Of a stretch of 64,000 bases of DNA, positions 40,826 to 49,293 are shown one piece after another; position 1 is the stretch's first letter, and every line of letters begins with the position of its first letter. The notes beneath the pieces were generated by a model. The model saw only the letters and a list, made by a program, of their open reading frames with translations. It made no database searches and had not been told where the DNA came from. The DNA is from Agrobacterium salinitolerans (GTDB lineage: Bacteria; Pseudomonadota; Alphaproteobacteria; Rhizobiales; Rhizobiaceae). A program made the position numbers and the translations under genes. The stretch is taken from the NCBI RefSeq assembly GCF_002008225.1, contig NZ_MRDH01000005.1:186001-250000 (forward strand), read 5' to 3'.

Positions 40826-43800
40826 TTAAGAACTTGCCTGAGGGGCTGGACAGATGAAGAAGTGCCTGCAGCGGGGGCACTGAAAGTCACTTCTCTTGGC
40901 CGGGAAAAGGCCGTCTTCGATGGACCGGATCGCGTCTTGCGCCGTCGCAATACGGTTCGCGCGCTTGGCCGCTGTCTGTTCGATCTGTCCTGCATTGCCG
41001 TCCATCACGTGGAAGGTCTCGAAGGAGAAGCTGTGGCCGAAATTGACGCGCGCCGCTTCGAGCAGGAGCGTGTGTGCGATCTTATCTTGCTCCGTCATGG
41101 AACGCTTGCCTGACCGGACTGTCAGGAACTCGCGCGAACCCGCGTCTCCCTTTACGAAATCCGGAGCGATGGCGATCTGACGGTTGGCCAACACGAGCCC
41201 AAACGGCGCCGCCTTCGAGACGGAGGCAAGAACCGGAAGAAGATTGCCCATCATCCTGTCGACAAGGGCTCGATACTGTTTCTCGAAAGGGTGACCGACA
41301 AGTTTCGTTGAATTCCAAGCGGTCTCGAAGACACCGCGCATAGCATTGATCGTCAATGGAATATCGGCGGAGCGGGCCGCTGCGACGACCGCGAGAATAC
41401 ATCCATGAGCCTGCAAATAGGCGGACCTCTCGGCCGAGCCGCCGAGCTTGGCGACCTTATCATAAAAGAATCGCCTTCCGCACTGGTCGAAAGAATCGAT
41501 GTCTGCGGCATTCAATCCCTCGGGAAAGCCGAAATCGTTGATCGGTTCCTGCGTCGGAGCCGGGAAGAGACGGGCTACCGGCGCGACCTGCCTTCCGCTC
41601 TGGATCGATAGTCCCTCTACGAATATCGAGGCATTTGAAGTTTTGCCTCCCGACCTAGCTGGGCGATAGAGCTTGAGATGTGTCTTCGCGCGCGACATCG
41701 CCACGAAAAACAAGCACTCCTCCTCGGCATCGTGAGCGTTCGTTTCAGGGTTCTCCGTTACCATACCGACAGGTGGCGGACATGCGTCGGCACGGTTGGG
41801 TGCAGGGACAGACCCTCGTTTAAGCCGGGGCAGGTGCACGGCCTCGAATTCCAGACCTTTGCTGGCGTGGATCGTCATCAACTGGACGCCATCCACGTCA
41901 TGCATTTCGTCCGGCAGACGCCGCAGTTCCCGATCGTCCGACAGCAGCACGAGATGCCTGACACGTTCGAGGCCGCGGACGATCGGCAGCTTACCGCCTA
42001 CAAGCGGCATGGTCCTGAGGGCCTCGATCAGCTGGCGGACCGCGACGCGGCGAAGATCGTCAGACGGATTTTGGCCCGCTAGCACCGTTCTGACGTAGTC
42101 GCTTCGATCAAACAGGTATTCCATCAAGGCAAGCCAAGGCGTCGTGCCGTGTCCGAACCCGTCCAGATGGCTTGCCAGGAGAGCAAGGCGGCGGATGGTG
42201 TCGGGGGTGACACAAGCAAGCGTTGATATCTGGTTAAAGAGCGCCTTAACCGAAACCTGACGAGACTTGGCTTCCTCGATTACGCGCGACAGCTCAAGCG
42301 GCGCGATGCCGTACTCGGGGAAGGTACCCACCCTGAACAACGTAGAGCCATCCTGGACGATCAGCGACAGCAGTGACAGCATGTCTCGCACTTCGGGTCG
42401 CTCGAAAAGCGGACCCAAGTATAGCACGGGCACGCCTCGAGCCTCGAGTTCCGCTGCCATCTCGGCCAGTATGCCGTTGGTACGCGCAATTATTGCCTGA
42501 CTTCTGAGGGAAACACCCGCTTTTTCAAGTTCGCGTATATTTCCGGCGAGCACGTCGATCTCGTCCTGGGGATCGGTTCCGACGAAAATTTCCGGCGTTC
42601 CGCCTAACTCGGTTCTCTTTGCGCTTATGTCGAGCGGGAGGGAGTAGGAAGACACGATCATCCTATTTCCGAAAGCTTTGAACTGGGAGAGGATCGGATT
42701 GGTGGATCGGTAGTTTACCTTCAACTGCCCCAGTTCGCCGCTGGGATAGTCCCTACGGAAGCGCGCCATGTTACGGCTCGACGCCCCGCGAAACCTGTAG
42801 ATCGACTGCCTGGCGTCTCCGACGACCCAGAGGCGGTTTCCGTCACCGACGATGCCCTTCACCATCATGGCACTTGCGCGGTTGATATCCTGGTATTCGT
42901 CGACATGAATCCACTTGTATCTGTCCGCGAGCTCACGACGGAAATCATCGTCGGTCCTCATTCTGACGGCGGGAAGTCGGATGAGATCACCGTAGTCAAC
43001 CGCCCGCATCGAATCGAGTATCGCCTGGTAGTGCTTGTAAACAAGGGCGACTTCGCAACACTTGGCAGCCGCCTTGACGGCATCGGCATCGGCGCGGGCC
43101 GCCTCGCGCATCATGTTTTCGGCCAGGACTTCGTATTCCTCCGGCCCAATCAGTTCATCCTTCGCCCTTGAAATCGAGCGCAGGATGTCTCTCAGCGCCG
43201 ATGCAGGGTCGAACAGGTTCTGCATGTGGACGATCGGCAGGGCCGGAAGTGTCTCTTCCAGCAGGTTAATCGCCTCGCTCGTGTCGACCAGTTTCGGATC
43301 GGGCGGAAGGTTGAATCGGGTGTGGTGTTTGCGCAGGAGTTCAAGCCCGAATGAATGAAATGTTCCACTCCAGATATTGACCGCGCTTGCCCCGACCGCA
43401 TGCTCGACCCGCTCGGCAAGCTCCTCCGCCGCTTTGTTGGAAAATGTCAGCGCCAGTATGTCATCGGCCTTAGCGTGTTCCTGTGCAAGCAGCCATACGA
43501 TGCGCTCGACCATGGTTTTGGTTTTCCCGGTTCCGGGTCCGGCCTCGAGGAGGAAAGGCGATCCAAGGTGATGGGCTGCCTCCTCCTGGGAGGGGTCAAG
43601 CGGTTCCGGAGGTCGGGGCGCTTTCGGTGGTTTCTCGGCGGCCTCCGGCAGCAGCAGAGAGTCGGCCAGCTGTTGATAGACCGTTTCCAGTCTTATCCCG
43701 AGGCTCGTGGCGATATCCCTGGCGCGTTTTCCCTCGTGAAAAAGCCGTCTCGCGAGCGCACGGGGTAGAAGGAACTCGCGGGCGAAGGCGTTTGCCTGGG

Positions 43801-44173
43801 CTTCGCGCCGTTCCTTTTTGCTATAGGCTTCGACACGTTGCAAAGGGTCGCCGGCGCCTGGCGCGCTGTAGCCGCGCTCAATTTTGATCTCGGCCTCGAG
43901 ATGTATAACGAAATGCGCGATCTCGTGGGCGATGACCTCGGCCTCGAAGCTTTGGTCGAGATCGTTTGCCACATATATCGCCAGATAGCGACGCTTCAGG
44001 ACTCCGATACCGCCCATGAGGTTCGTGTCGTTTGGTCCTACCTTCTCGACCGTCAAACTTTGATCGTCAAGCGCGAGCCGTATGACCTCGCTTGCGGCGA
44101 GCTGTTTGAGCCCCGGGTCGACCTTGCGTCTTAATTGGTTCGCGGCGCGTCGGACGGAATTGATATTCTCCAT
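40826..44173 (-). CDS. ImmA/IrrE metallopeptidase fused to a UvrD/Rep helicase and Fe-S nuclease-like domain
   Basis: This 1115-residue protein has an N-terminal ImmA/IrrE zinc peptidase (HEIAH at 83-87; ANAFAREFLLP at about 127-137) and a superfamily 1 helicase: LLEAGPGTGKTKTM (212-218), the TFSNKAAEE motif, WIHVDEYQDI (425-429), VVGDARQSIYRFRGA, and the LMTIHASKGLEFEAVHL motif. The C terminus resembles AddB/Cas4-type nucleases: one Cys in DSFDQCGRRFFYD, then CPRCRHFFIC (C1099, C1102, C1108) for a probable Fe-S cluster. The nuclease acids look degenerate (APDFVKGDAGSREFLTVRSGK). Peptidase plus helicase in one chain suggests DNA-damage- or invasion-triggered proteolysis. The 188-residue gene lies only 4 bases upstream. 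Confidence 0.9.
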   Translation of the reverse strand: MENINSVRRAANQLRRKVDPGLKQLAASEVIRLALDDQSLTVEKVGPNDTNLMGGIGVLKRRYLAIYVANDLDQSFEAEVIAHEIAHFVIHLEAEIKIERGYSAPGAGDPLQRVEAYSKKERREAQANAFAREFLLPRALARRLFHEGKRARDIATSLGIRLETVYQQLADSLLLPEAAEKPPKAPRPPEPLDPSQEEAAHHLGSPFLLEAGPGTGKTKTMVERIVWLLAQEHAKADDILALTFSNKAAEELAERVEHAVGASAVNIWSGTFHSFGLELLRKHHTRFNLPPDPKLVDTSEAINLLEETLPALPIVHMQNLFDPASALRDILRSISRAKDELIGPEEYEVLAENMMREAARADADAVKAAAKCCEVALVYKHYQAILDSMRAVDYGDLIRLPAVRMRTDDDFRRELADRYKWIHVDEYQDINRASAMMVKGIVGDGNRLWVVGDARQSIYRFRGASSRNMARFRRDYPSGELGQLKVNYRSTNPILSQFKAFGNRMIVSSYSLPLDISAKRTELGGTPEIFVGTDPQDEIDVLAGNIRELEKAGVSLRSQAIIARTNGILAEMAAELEARGVPVLYLGPLFERPEVRDMLSLLSLIVQDGSTLFRVGTFPEYGIAPLELSRVIEEAKSRQVSVKALFNQISTLACVTPDTIRRLALLASHLDGFGHGTTPWLALMEYLFDRSDYVRTVLAGQNPSDDLRRVAVRQLIEALRTMPLVGGKLPIVRGLERVRHLVLLSDDRELRRLPDEMHDVDGVQLMTIHASKGLEFEAVHLPRLKRGSVPAPNRADACPPPVGMVTENPETNAHDAEEECLFFVAMSRAKTHLKLYRPARSGGKTSNASIFVEGLSIQSGRQVAPVARLFPAPTQEPINDFGFPEGLNAADIDSFDQCGRRFFYDKVAKLGGSAERSAYLQAHGCILAVVAAARSADIPLTINAMRGVFETAWNSTKLVGHPFEKQYRALVDRMMGNLLPVLASVSKAAPFGLVLANRQIAIAPDFVKGDAGSREFLTVRSGKRSMTEQDKIAHTLLLEAARVNFGHSFSFETFHVMDGNAGQIEQTAAKRANRIATAQDAIRSIEDGLFPAKRSDFQCPRCRHFFICPAPQASS

Positions 44174-44177
44174 GACG

Positions 44178-44744
44178 TCATTCCGAAAGGTTCCGCCAAT
44201 GGTGTTTGGCGGTTTCTGACAGCGACGACGATTCGATAGCCTCCAAGAAGCTGATCTTGTCCCGCTTGACCGGGGCGTGGTCCGAACGGAAATCCGAAGC
44301 GAGCGTCGTTTGGTCTTGGTCGAGGAACTGCAGTATTTCCCTCACGGTAGACTTGGTCTCCTTAGCAAGCTGGCGAACCAACAGGAGAGGTATCGTTGAT
44401 GCCCGGATTGCCCGCTCCTCTAATGCGGTCATCAGCGAAAGAGAGAGTCCGCAACGGCTCACAATTCCCTTGAGGTCCGCGGGAGACAGATGCTCAAATG
44501 GATTCACAATTCGGCCCGCGCCCGTTGGCGTCCACAAATGAGATATGTCAGGCACGTAACCACTGTCGTGGCACGGGCCATCACGGCCGTCGTCCGCCGT
44601 AAGCCAGTCTTCGTAGAACTGCAGTATGTCTTCCCGATGCTTCGGATGGAGCTCGATCATGGCCACGACATCGTCGTCAGCCAAATCCTCCTTGTCCATC
44701 AGTGCGATCAGGATGTCTTCCAGTTGTTGGGATTCATCACTCAT
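44178..44744 (-). CDS. Unknown protein between sigma-like and ImmA-helicase genes
   Basis: The 188-residue acidic protein has no recognised family. The N-terminal 60 residues (LEDILIALMDKEDLADDDVVAMIELHPKHREDILQFYEDWL) form helices; the C-terminal half (about 90-185) looks like a helical bundle. No signal peptide or membrane helix is present. It is coupled to both neighbours (2 bases and 4 bases). Its place directly after a sigma-like factor and before an ImmA-type peptidase makes it a natural candidate for an anti-sigma factor or peptidase substrate; this is inference only. Confidence 0.65.
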   Translation of the reverse strand: MSDESQQLEDILIALMDKEDLADDDVVAMIELHPKHREDILQFYEDWLTADDGRDGPCHDSGYVPDISHLWTPTGAGRIVNPFEHLSPADLKGIVSRCGLSLSLMTALEERAIRASTIPLLLVRQLAKETKSTVREILQFLDQDQTTLASDFRSDHAPVKRDKISFLEAIESSSLSETAKHHWRNLSE

Positions 44745-44746
44745 AT

Positions 44747-45505
44747 CTATTCCTCGTCTCCCGAGGCTCTTTTCCGGGCGTTTGCCAGGAGCTCACCTAT
44801 CCTTCGGGAGCTCACGTTGAGTTTCTTGGCGGCGGTCATCTCGTTCGGATCGTTCGATTTCTGCTGAAGGCCTTCCACGTAGACCGCATTCACAGCGGCT
44901 CGCTCCCGCTCGGTCAACCGTGCCATCACGGCAGCCACTCGCGCTGCGGCTTCGGCACGCGGCATGGAATGCCCGGCGTTTCTGTATCCAGCGTTATCGA
45001 TCCAATCCCGCGCTGACCGCTCTCCCACTTCGAAGTCCGTTTCGTTACGTTCAACACTTTCCCGGCGCTTCAGCTTTCTGATCTCATCGACGCTCTTCCG
45101 GAACACAGACGTTCCGAAAAAGGCCTCAAGAACATCGGCATTATTGGTACCAGAAAAGACAAGCTCATGGAGCCAATCGCATACTTCCTGCGCTACGTCG
45201 CTAGCCTGTTGCTTCGACAAACCCGAGGCCCGTCTTAACGCGAGGCCCTTCGCTCGGCTCACAAGCTCGTTCCAAAGTTCGAAATACCAAGATTCTTCGC
45301 GGTTAGGTCGCAAGTTCCGCATTATGTAGACCAGAGCGGCGCTCGAAATATTCGCCTTCGCTTTGGCAAGCCCTCCGCGAGGTTTTCGTAGCAGCTCCCT
45401 GAGCTCGTCGACCAACTCGGTTGGCCTGTACAGCGGTGTTCCATCGTCTTGCGCCAAGGTTAATGGTTGTAGATCAGGATCGTCTTGGTAGCCGTCGCTT
45501 GTCAT
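44747..45505 (-). CDS. Sigma-70-like RNA polymerase factor
   Basis: The 252-residue protein resembles small sigma factors. Residues about 75-170 hold a region 2-like block (WNELVSRAKGLALRRASGLSKQQASDVAQEVCDWLHELVF...FRKSVDEIRKLKRRESVERNE in part), and residues about 195-250 hold region 4 (VMARLTERERAAVNAVYVEG, AAKKLNVSSRRIGELLANARKRA). It is first of the three-gene operon and would direct transcription of it or of the ubiquitin-like operon downstream. An inverted repeat lies 42-70 bases upstream of its ATG. Confidence 0.75.
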   Translation of the reverse strand: MTSDGYQDDPDLQPLTLAQDDGTPLYRPTELVDELRELLRKPRGGLAKAKANISSAALVYIMRNLRPNREESWYFELWNELVSRAKGLALRRASGLSKQQASDVAQEVCDWLHELVFSGTNNADVLEAFFGTSVFRKSVDEIRKLKRRESVERNETDFEVGERSARDWIDNAGYRNAGHSMPRAEAAARVAAVMARLTERERAAVNAVYVEGLQQKSNDPNEMTAAKKLNVSSRRIGELLANARKRASGDEE

Positions 45506-45856
45506 TCAACATTCACTCATCGTTCGGCGCAGAGAAAAGCGGAACCCATCCGATCAAAATAAAGCGAATCGGATGCTGGATTTTCCGAGAGTAATCTGAT
45601 TCCTCTCGCTCGGCGATTGTGCCGAACTGGATTTCTCAGGTGGCTCTTTGTGGATCTAAGGTGCACCGACGCGAAGAGTCTTCGGGCATAAACTTGTGAT
45701 AGCACCCGTTTACTGTGCCAGCAGAAACTGCTGGCCAGCGCTATCGCCTCGTTGAAATTAATCTTTGCAACGTTTAAGAGCTCTCACGCACTTTTATGCG
45801 AAAAGTTTGCAAGTATGCGGAGCCAACGTGCCCCCGTATCTTGACGAGGGATTTGC
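45506..45856. other. Divergent intergenic region of the sigma-like operon and a membrane-protein gene
   Basis: Apart from the inverted repeat at 45547-45575 I see no gene. Plus-strand and minus-strand open frames here are short and without ribosome binding sites. Confidence 0.4.
45547..45575. promoter_or_regulatory. Inverted repeat upstream of the sigma-like gene
   Basis: CATCCGAT at 45547-45554 and ATCGGATG at 45568-45575 form an 8-bp perfect inverted repeat with a 13-base AT-rich centre. It is centred 56 bases upstream of the sigma-like start, where an operator or activator site would lie. Confidence 0.45.
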
Positions 45857-46156
45857 ATGCTGGACCACCATAGCCTCGCCGAACTCGTCGATTCACTGGA
45901 GCGGCTCCTCGTCGTAACGTTTGCTGGCCTATGCCTATGGTTTGGCTGGAGACTTGTGTGCCCTACACGCTCCATGAACGGTCTTTCTTCTCCACGCATC
46001 ACTTGGCAGTCGATGCTCGGACGTGCTGCCCTCGGCCTTTTCGCAGTTTATTTCATTGGATTCGGAAGCTTTCTGCTCGTCACTGTTTTCGCTTCCCAAC
46101 AAATGAGAAGCCCTCGGAATGATGCCGCGCAAGTTTCGGTACCGAAGGCCCCATGA
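45857..46156 (+). CDS. Small membrane protein of unknown function
   Basis: The 99-residue product has two predicted membrane helices: LLVVTFAGLCLWFGW at about 17-32 and ALGLFAVYFIGFGSFLLVTVF at about 57-78. The tail is short and polar. It starts at ATG 45857, with a weak GAGGG upstream. It lies 17 bases from the 3' end of the convergent membrane-bound deaminase-like gene. No family recognised; its neighbours suggest a small defence-associated membrane protein, without direct evidence. Confidence 0.5.
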   Translation: MLDHHSLAELVDSLERLLVVTFAGLCLWFGWRLVCPTRSMNGLSSPRITWQSMLGRAALGLFAVYFIGFGSFLLVTVFASQQMRSPRNDAAQVSVPKAP

Positions 46157-46172
46157 GCCGTTCCACAAACTG

Positions 46173-47195
46173 CTATCTTCTCGGCGCTGGCTGAGGAACG
46201 TTCTCCAGCTGTACTATGCGTTTTTGCGCGTCAGCTAGATTGTTGCGCAGTTCTATGATTGCATCATCAGCACTTTCGGCTCGCTCTCGCATCTCCGTTT
46301 GAGCAGACTGCACAAACTGCTGCGCCGCGCTATAAAGTGACCAGCCTGAATAGAGAAGACTCACTGCTGCGGCGACACCTGCTACAGAGTAGATCCGAAG
46401 AAGGCGCTTTGCGTCGTCGGCGTACTTCCTTAGTTTGGCGATCTCATCTCCGATTGCGTTTTGGGGGGGGCCGCCCCCAGTCGCCTCATCGAGGTAGTGA
46501 TCAATGCTCTTCCGTCGATTTTTCGATCCTGGAAAGGGAGGTTGGTTGTCGATCTTCGGAGGCAACCAAGCGGGTGGCGCCCGCAGCGGATCGTTCAGCC
46601 AACTGAGCTTCGTAAACTCAAAATACACTAGACCCTCACCCGCGCGGATGAAGTATTCGCGGGTCGTGAAGTTGTGTATCGGGATTGAGAGCCGGCCCGA
46701 AAACCCGGGATCTACCAAGGGCCCTGTACCGACAAGGAGGCCGCGATAGACATCGCGAATCATCAAATTAAATCGGGCGCCGATGTAAGCCGGCATATGA
46801 AACTCTGGTTCGAGCGTAACGAAACAAACAGAATTCGGCGCAATTCGAACATGGTCTCGAACTTCTTCGACCTCCTTGTCTCGATCATTTGGATCATTCG
46901 ACAGCACAAAGCGTTCAATATTGCCCTGCTCGTCTCTGTATCTACATGGGCCCTTCGCAGCAACCAGATAGGTCGCCGGCTTTTCTAAGCGTGTAGCGTC
47001 GAACGGCTGAATCATACCCGCGACGATGCCGTAAGTCGCCAAGTGCCCGGCATTGAGCAAGGCCGGAGGAATATCTGGATAAGGATCGAACGTCTTCAGC
47101 GACTCAACTCGCTCCGGTAGTTCAGCACCTCCGCCCGCGACCAACAACTCGAGTGCACGAACCTCTCGATGAAATTCTTTAAGAGAAACTTCCAT
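46173..47195 (-). CDS. dCTP-deaminase/dUTPase-fold protein with membrane helix, catalytic Glu missing
   Basis: The 340-residue protein has a dCTP deaminase/dUTPase core: RFNLMIRDVYRGLLVGTGPLVDPGFSGRLSIPIHN (140-175 in part), with DPGF at 162-165 and GEGLVYFEFTKL at 187-197. The position of the deaminase catalytic Glu (LE before the conserved Asn in known Dcd proteins) reads IPIHN, so Pro replaces Glu, and deamination is doubtful. Residues about 268-290 form a membrane helix, followed by a coiled coil (295-332). The ATG overlaps the TAA of the PurZ-like gene. A nucleotide-binding membrane sensor or effector is inferred. Confidence 0.78.
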   Translation of the reverse strand: MEVSLKEFHREVRALELLVAGGGAELPERVESLKTFDPYPDIPPALLNAGHLATYGIVAGMIQPFDATRLEKPATYLVAAKGPCRYRDEQGNIERFVLSNDPNDRDKEVEEVRDHVRIAPNSVCFVTLEPEFHMPAYIGARFNLMIRDVYRGLLVGTGPLVDPGFSGRLSIPIHNFTTREYFIRAGEGLVYFEFTKLSWLNDPLRAPPAWLPPKIDNQPPFPGSKNRRKSIDHYLDEATGGGPPQNAIGDEIAKLRKYADDAKRLLRIYSVAGVAAAVSLLYSGWSLYSAAQQFVQSAQTEMRERAESADDAIIELRNNLADAQKRIVQLENVPQPAPRR

Positions 47196-48235
47196 TAGGC
47201 GCTTCGCTTAAGTCGAACGTGGTCGCTTCTTTTGGTCACATCAGGCCCGTATCCCAGGTAGTCAATCGATTGACCAATGCGTCGCTCAATATCCTCGACG
47301 AAACGTGTCGAGCGTTCACTCGTACCAGCGCTGCGCCAGCTTGGATCAACATAGTCCATATGGTTCATAAAAATGCGATGCGGTCGGTTGCTGATAATCG
47401 CGTCCTTGACCACTTGCTCATCAAATCGGGCTATCCGTCTCACTCGATGCGTTGCCGAGGTCAATTCGCGATAATCCGGATCAAGCTCCGCCTCCTTTGC
47501 AAGACTTGGCCAATCAATCTCGTTGGGTAGAGGGCCGGAGTTACCTCCGACGCGAATAGGAAAACTCCGCAGTGTCATCACTACGTCATCCACGTCATGT
47601 GGCGCCAAACCTGCCTCGGAAACGAATGCGGCCGCGCTCGTATCCCGGCTGGTTGCGAACGGGAAGTCACGTGTCCGCCACAAGGAAAGCCCGAACCCTT
47701 GCGTTCCCTCCAAAACCACCCGTTCTCCCGCTGCTAAAAGATTACGGAGGGAAGCCGCAGTGTTTTCCTCGATGTACGCCTGTAGTTCCGGCTCATGCCT
47801 CGCCAGTCGATGAAATTTGGCACGCGACAGGCGCTCACGTAAGGAGGCACCTGTGCCAGAAGCTGTAGAGCCAATGGTCTCAACCAGCGCCTCGTCGCGC
47901 TCGACCTGTTTGTGTTGTTCTGTGACAAGTGAGGCGTTGGCATCAATCCGCAATCTACGCGGTGAGACACCCAGAAGTTGGATCTCCTTCAGCAAGAGCG
48001 CCATGTCGATGAGACTTCCGGCCGGTAGAAAGATCATAGCTTCAGTCGAGATCGCCGCAGCGGGTAGTTGGCGAAGCGTAACCAAATGACCCGCGCTGTC
48101 CATTGCTGTATGGCCGGAATTGGGGCCACCGACGCGAACAACTGCCGCAGCGGATTGGCTGCGAACAATGAATTGGGCAACTTTGCCTTTCCCCTCGGAA
48201 CCAAATTGGCCGCCTACAACAACTGACACAGGCAT
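47195..48235 (-). CDS. PurZ-like adenylosuccinate synthetase homologue
   Basis: The 346-residue protein belongs to the adenylosuccinate synthetase family but is shorter than PurA (about 430), as PurZ proteins are. The N-terminal loop reads VVVGGQFGSEGKGKV with Ser13 where PurA has its catalytic Asp (GDEGKGK). The later His (GPNSGHT, H42) is kept, as are EGTQGFGLSLWRTRDFPFATSRDT and LRSFPIRVGGNSGP. In phage PurZ this Asp-to-Ser change goes with use of dGMP to make the aminoadenine (Z) precursor. AGGAGAGG precedes the ATG. The downstream partner is coupled (TAATG) and the HD gene is divergent. Confidence 0.82.
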   Translation of the reverse strand: MPVSVVVGGQFGSEGKGKVAQFIVRSQSAAAVVRVGGPNSGHTAMDSAGHLVTLRQLPAAAISTEAMIFLPAGSLIDMALLLKEIQLLGVSPRRLRIDANASLVTEQHKQVERDEALVETIGSTASGTGASLRERLSRAKFHRLARHEPELQAYIEENTAASLRNLLAAGERVVLEGTQGFGLSLWRTRDFPFATSRDTSAAAFVSEAGLAPHDVDDVVMTLRSFPIRVGGNSGPLPNEIDWPSLAKEAELDPDYRELTSATHRVRRIARFDEQVVKDAIISNRPHRIFMNHMDYVDPSWRSAGTSERSTRFVEDIERRIGQSIDYLGYGPDVTKRSDHVRLKRSA

Positions 48236-48331
48236 GCTAATGACCTCTCCTGATTTGTTCGAACACTACAACACTTGCCTTAGCTTCGAAAGGCGAAGCT
48301 CGTGCAATGCGGTAGCGGAGGAATTCAAAAA

Positions 48332-48940
48332 GTGAATGACGATATGACGACCTCGGTCACAATTCGGCGGGAGGCAGGTCCGACCATGCTGCTCGGATCC
48401 GGCAGCTATTTCGATTACGCACATCCCGAAGCGGATGGCCTGACAATCGAGGACTACGCGTACGGCCTAGCATTCACCGGCCGCTTTTCGGGCCAGTGCG
48501 TGAACAAACGCACAGGGCAGCGAGTGTTCTATTCTGTGGCTCAGCACTGCGAAATCTTGAGTAGGTTGGTCCCGGCCGAGCTGGCTTACGCGGCTTTGAT
48601 GCACGAAAGTGGAGAAGTCGTTTGCGGAGACTTGACCTCGCCCCTTAAGTCGATGCTACCGTGTTACAAAATAATCGAAAAGTCCTGTGCCGCTGCAATC
48701 GAACGACGCTTTCGTGTGGCGGCCGAAGACATCGCTGCGATCAAACCTTACGATGTTCGGCTTTGGGCGAGTGAGCGCGAGCAACTATTGAATTGGGATG
48801 GACGGCCTTGGGGGGCTTCCGACAGAACGGTGCCCTTTGACTTCCTCATTGAACCAAAGGATCCGTATATCGCTGCGAAGGATTTTCTGAACCGCTTCTC
48901 GGAGCTGGCACCTTCTGGATTTGAAATGGCTGCTTCTTGA
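48332..48940 (+). CDS. HD-domain nucleotide phosphohydrolase-like protein
   Basis: The 202-residue protein matches phage-type HD hydrolases (YfbR-like): GSYFDYAHPEADGLTIEDYAYGLAFTGRFSG, YSVAQHCEILSRLV (H72), ALMHESGEVVCGDLTSPLK (H91-E92, D100). The HD pair is HE here, with other ligands kept. The start is GTG 48332, placed after GGAGG with 10 bases spacing. Relatives include the dATP hydrolase DatZ that accompanies PurZ. It is divergent from the PurZ-like gene with 96 bases between. Confidence 0.76.
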   Translation: MNDDMTTSVTIRREAGPTMLLGSGSYFDYAHPEADGLTIEDYAYGLAFTGRFSGQCVNKRTGQRVFYSVAQHCEILSRLVPAELAYAALMHESGEVVCGDLTSPLKSMLPCYKIIEKSCAAAIERRFRVAAEDIAAIKPYDVRLWASEREQLLNWDGRPWGASDRTVPFDFLIEPKDPYIAAKDFLNRFSELAPSGFEMAAS

Positions 48941-49293
48941 CAGCCTACAATCTGCTCCGTGTAAACGCTGCGGGTGTAGCCTAGTGTTGGCTGCTTTTCT
49001 TTGAGATGCTGAAGGCCAAATTGGCCAAATTGTTGACGATACGATAGATTTTAGCCGTTCGAGCAAGTGGGTCGCAGGTTCATATCCCTTCAAGAGCAAT
49101 ACGATTTGAATCCTCACTCCAACACGCCTCCGCTCACTCTTCTCGATAGCTGGCTCGTCCCCATCAAGTTTCCGAAACGGACGGCAGTAAGTTCCGGATT
49201 GGACGAGGTTGCAATCCGAATTGGACGCATGTAAACTCCGACCTGAACGCATTGCAATCCTAGAATTTGGTAGCGATCAGGAGGAAAAATAGA
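48941..49293. other. Intergenic region upstream of the DUF4143 ATPase gene
   Basis: About 350 bases with no supported gene. A GTGGGTCGCAGGTTCATATCCC-like stretch near 49068-49090 recalls a tRNA T-arm, but no cloverleaf can be built around it. Confidence 0.35.

Noticed and set aside
46173..47195. Active dCTP deaminase defence protein
   Set aside because: The catalytic Glu position is Pro, so I do not claim deaminase activity.
49060..49100. tRNA-like T-arm sequence upstream of the DUF4143 gene
   Set aside because: No acceptor stem, anticodon arm or D arm can be fitted around it.
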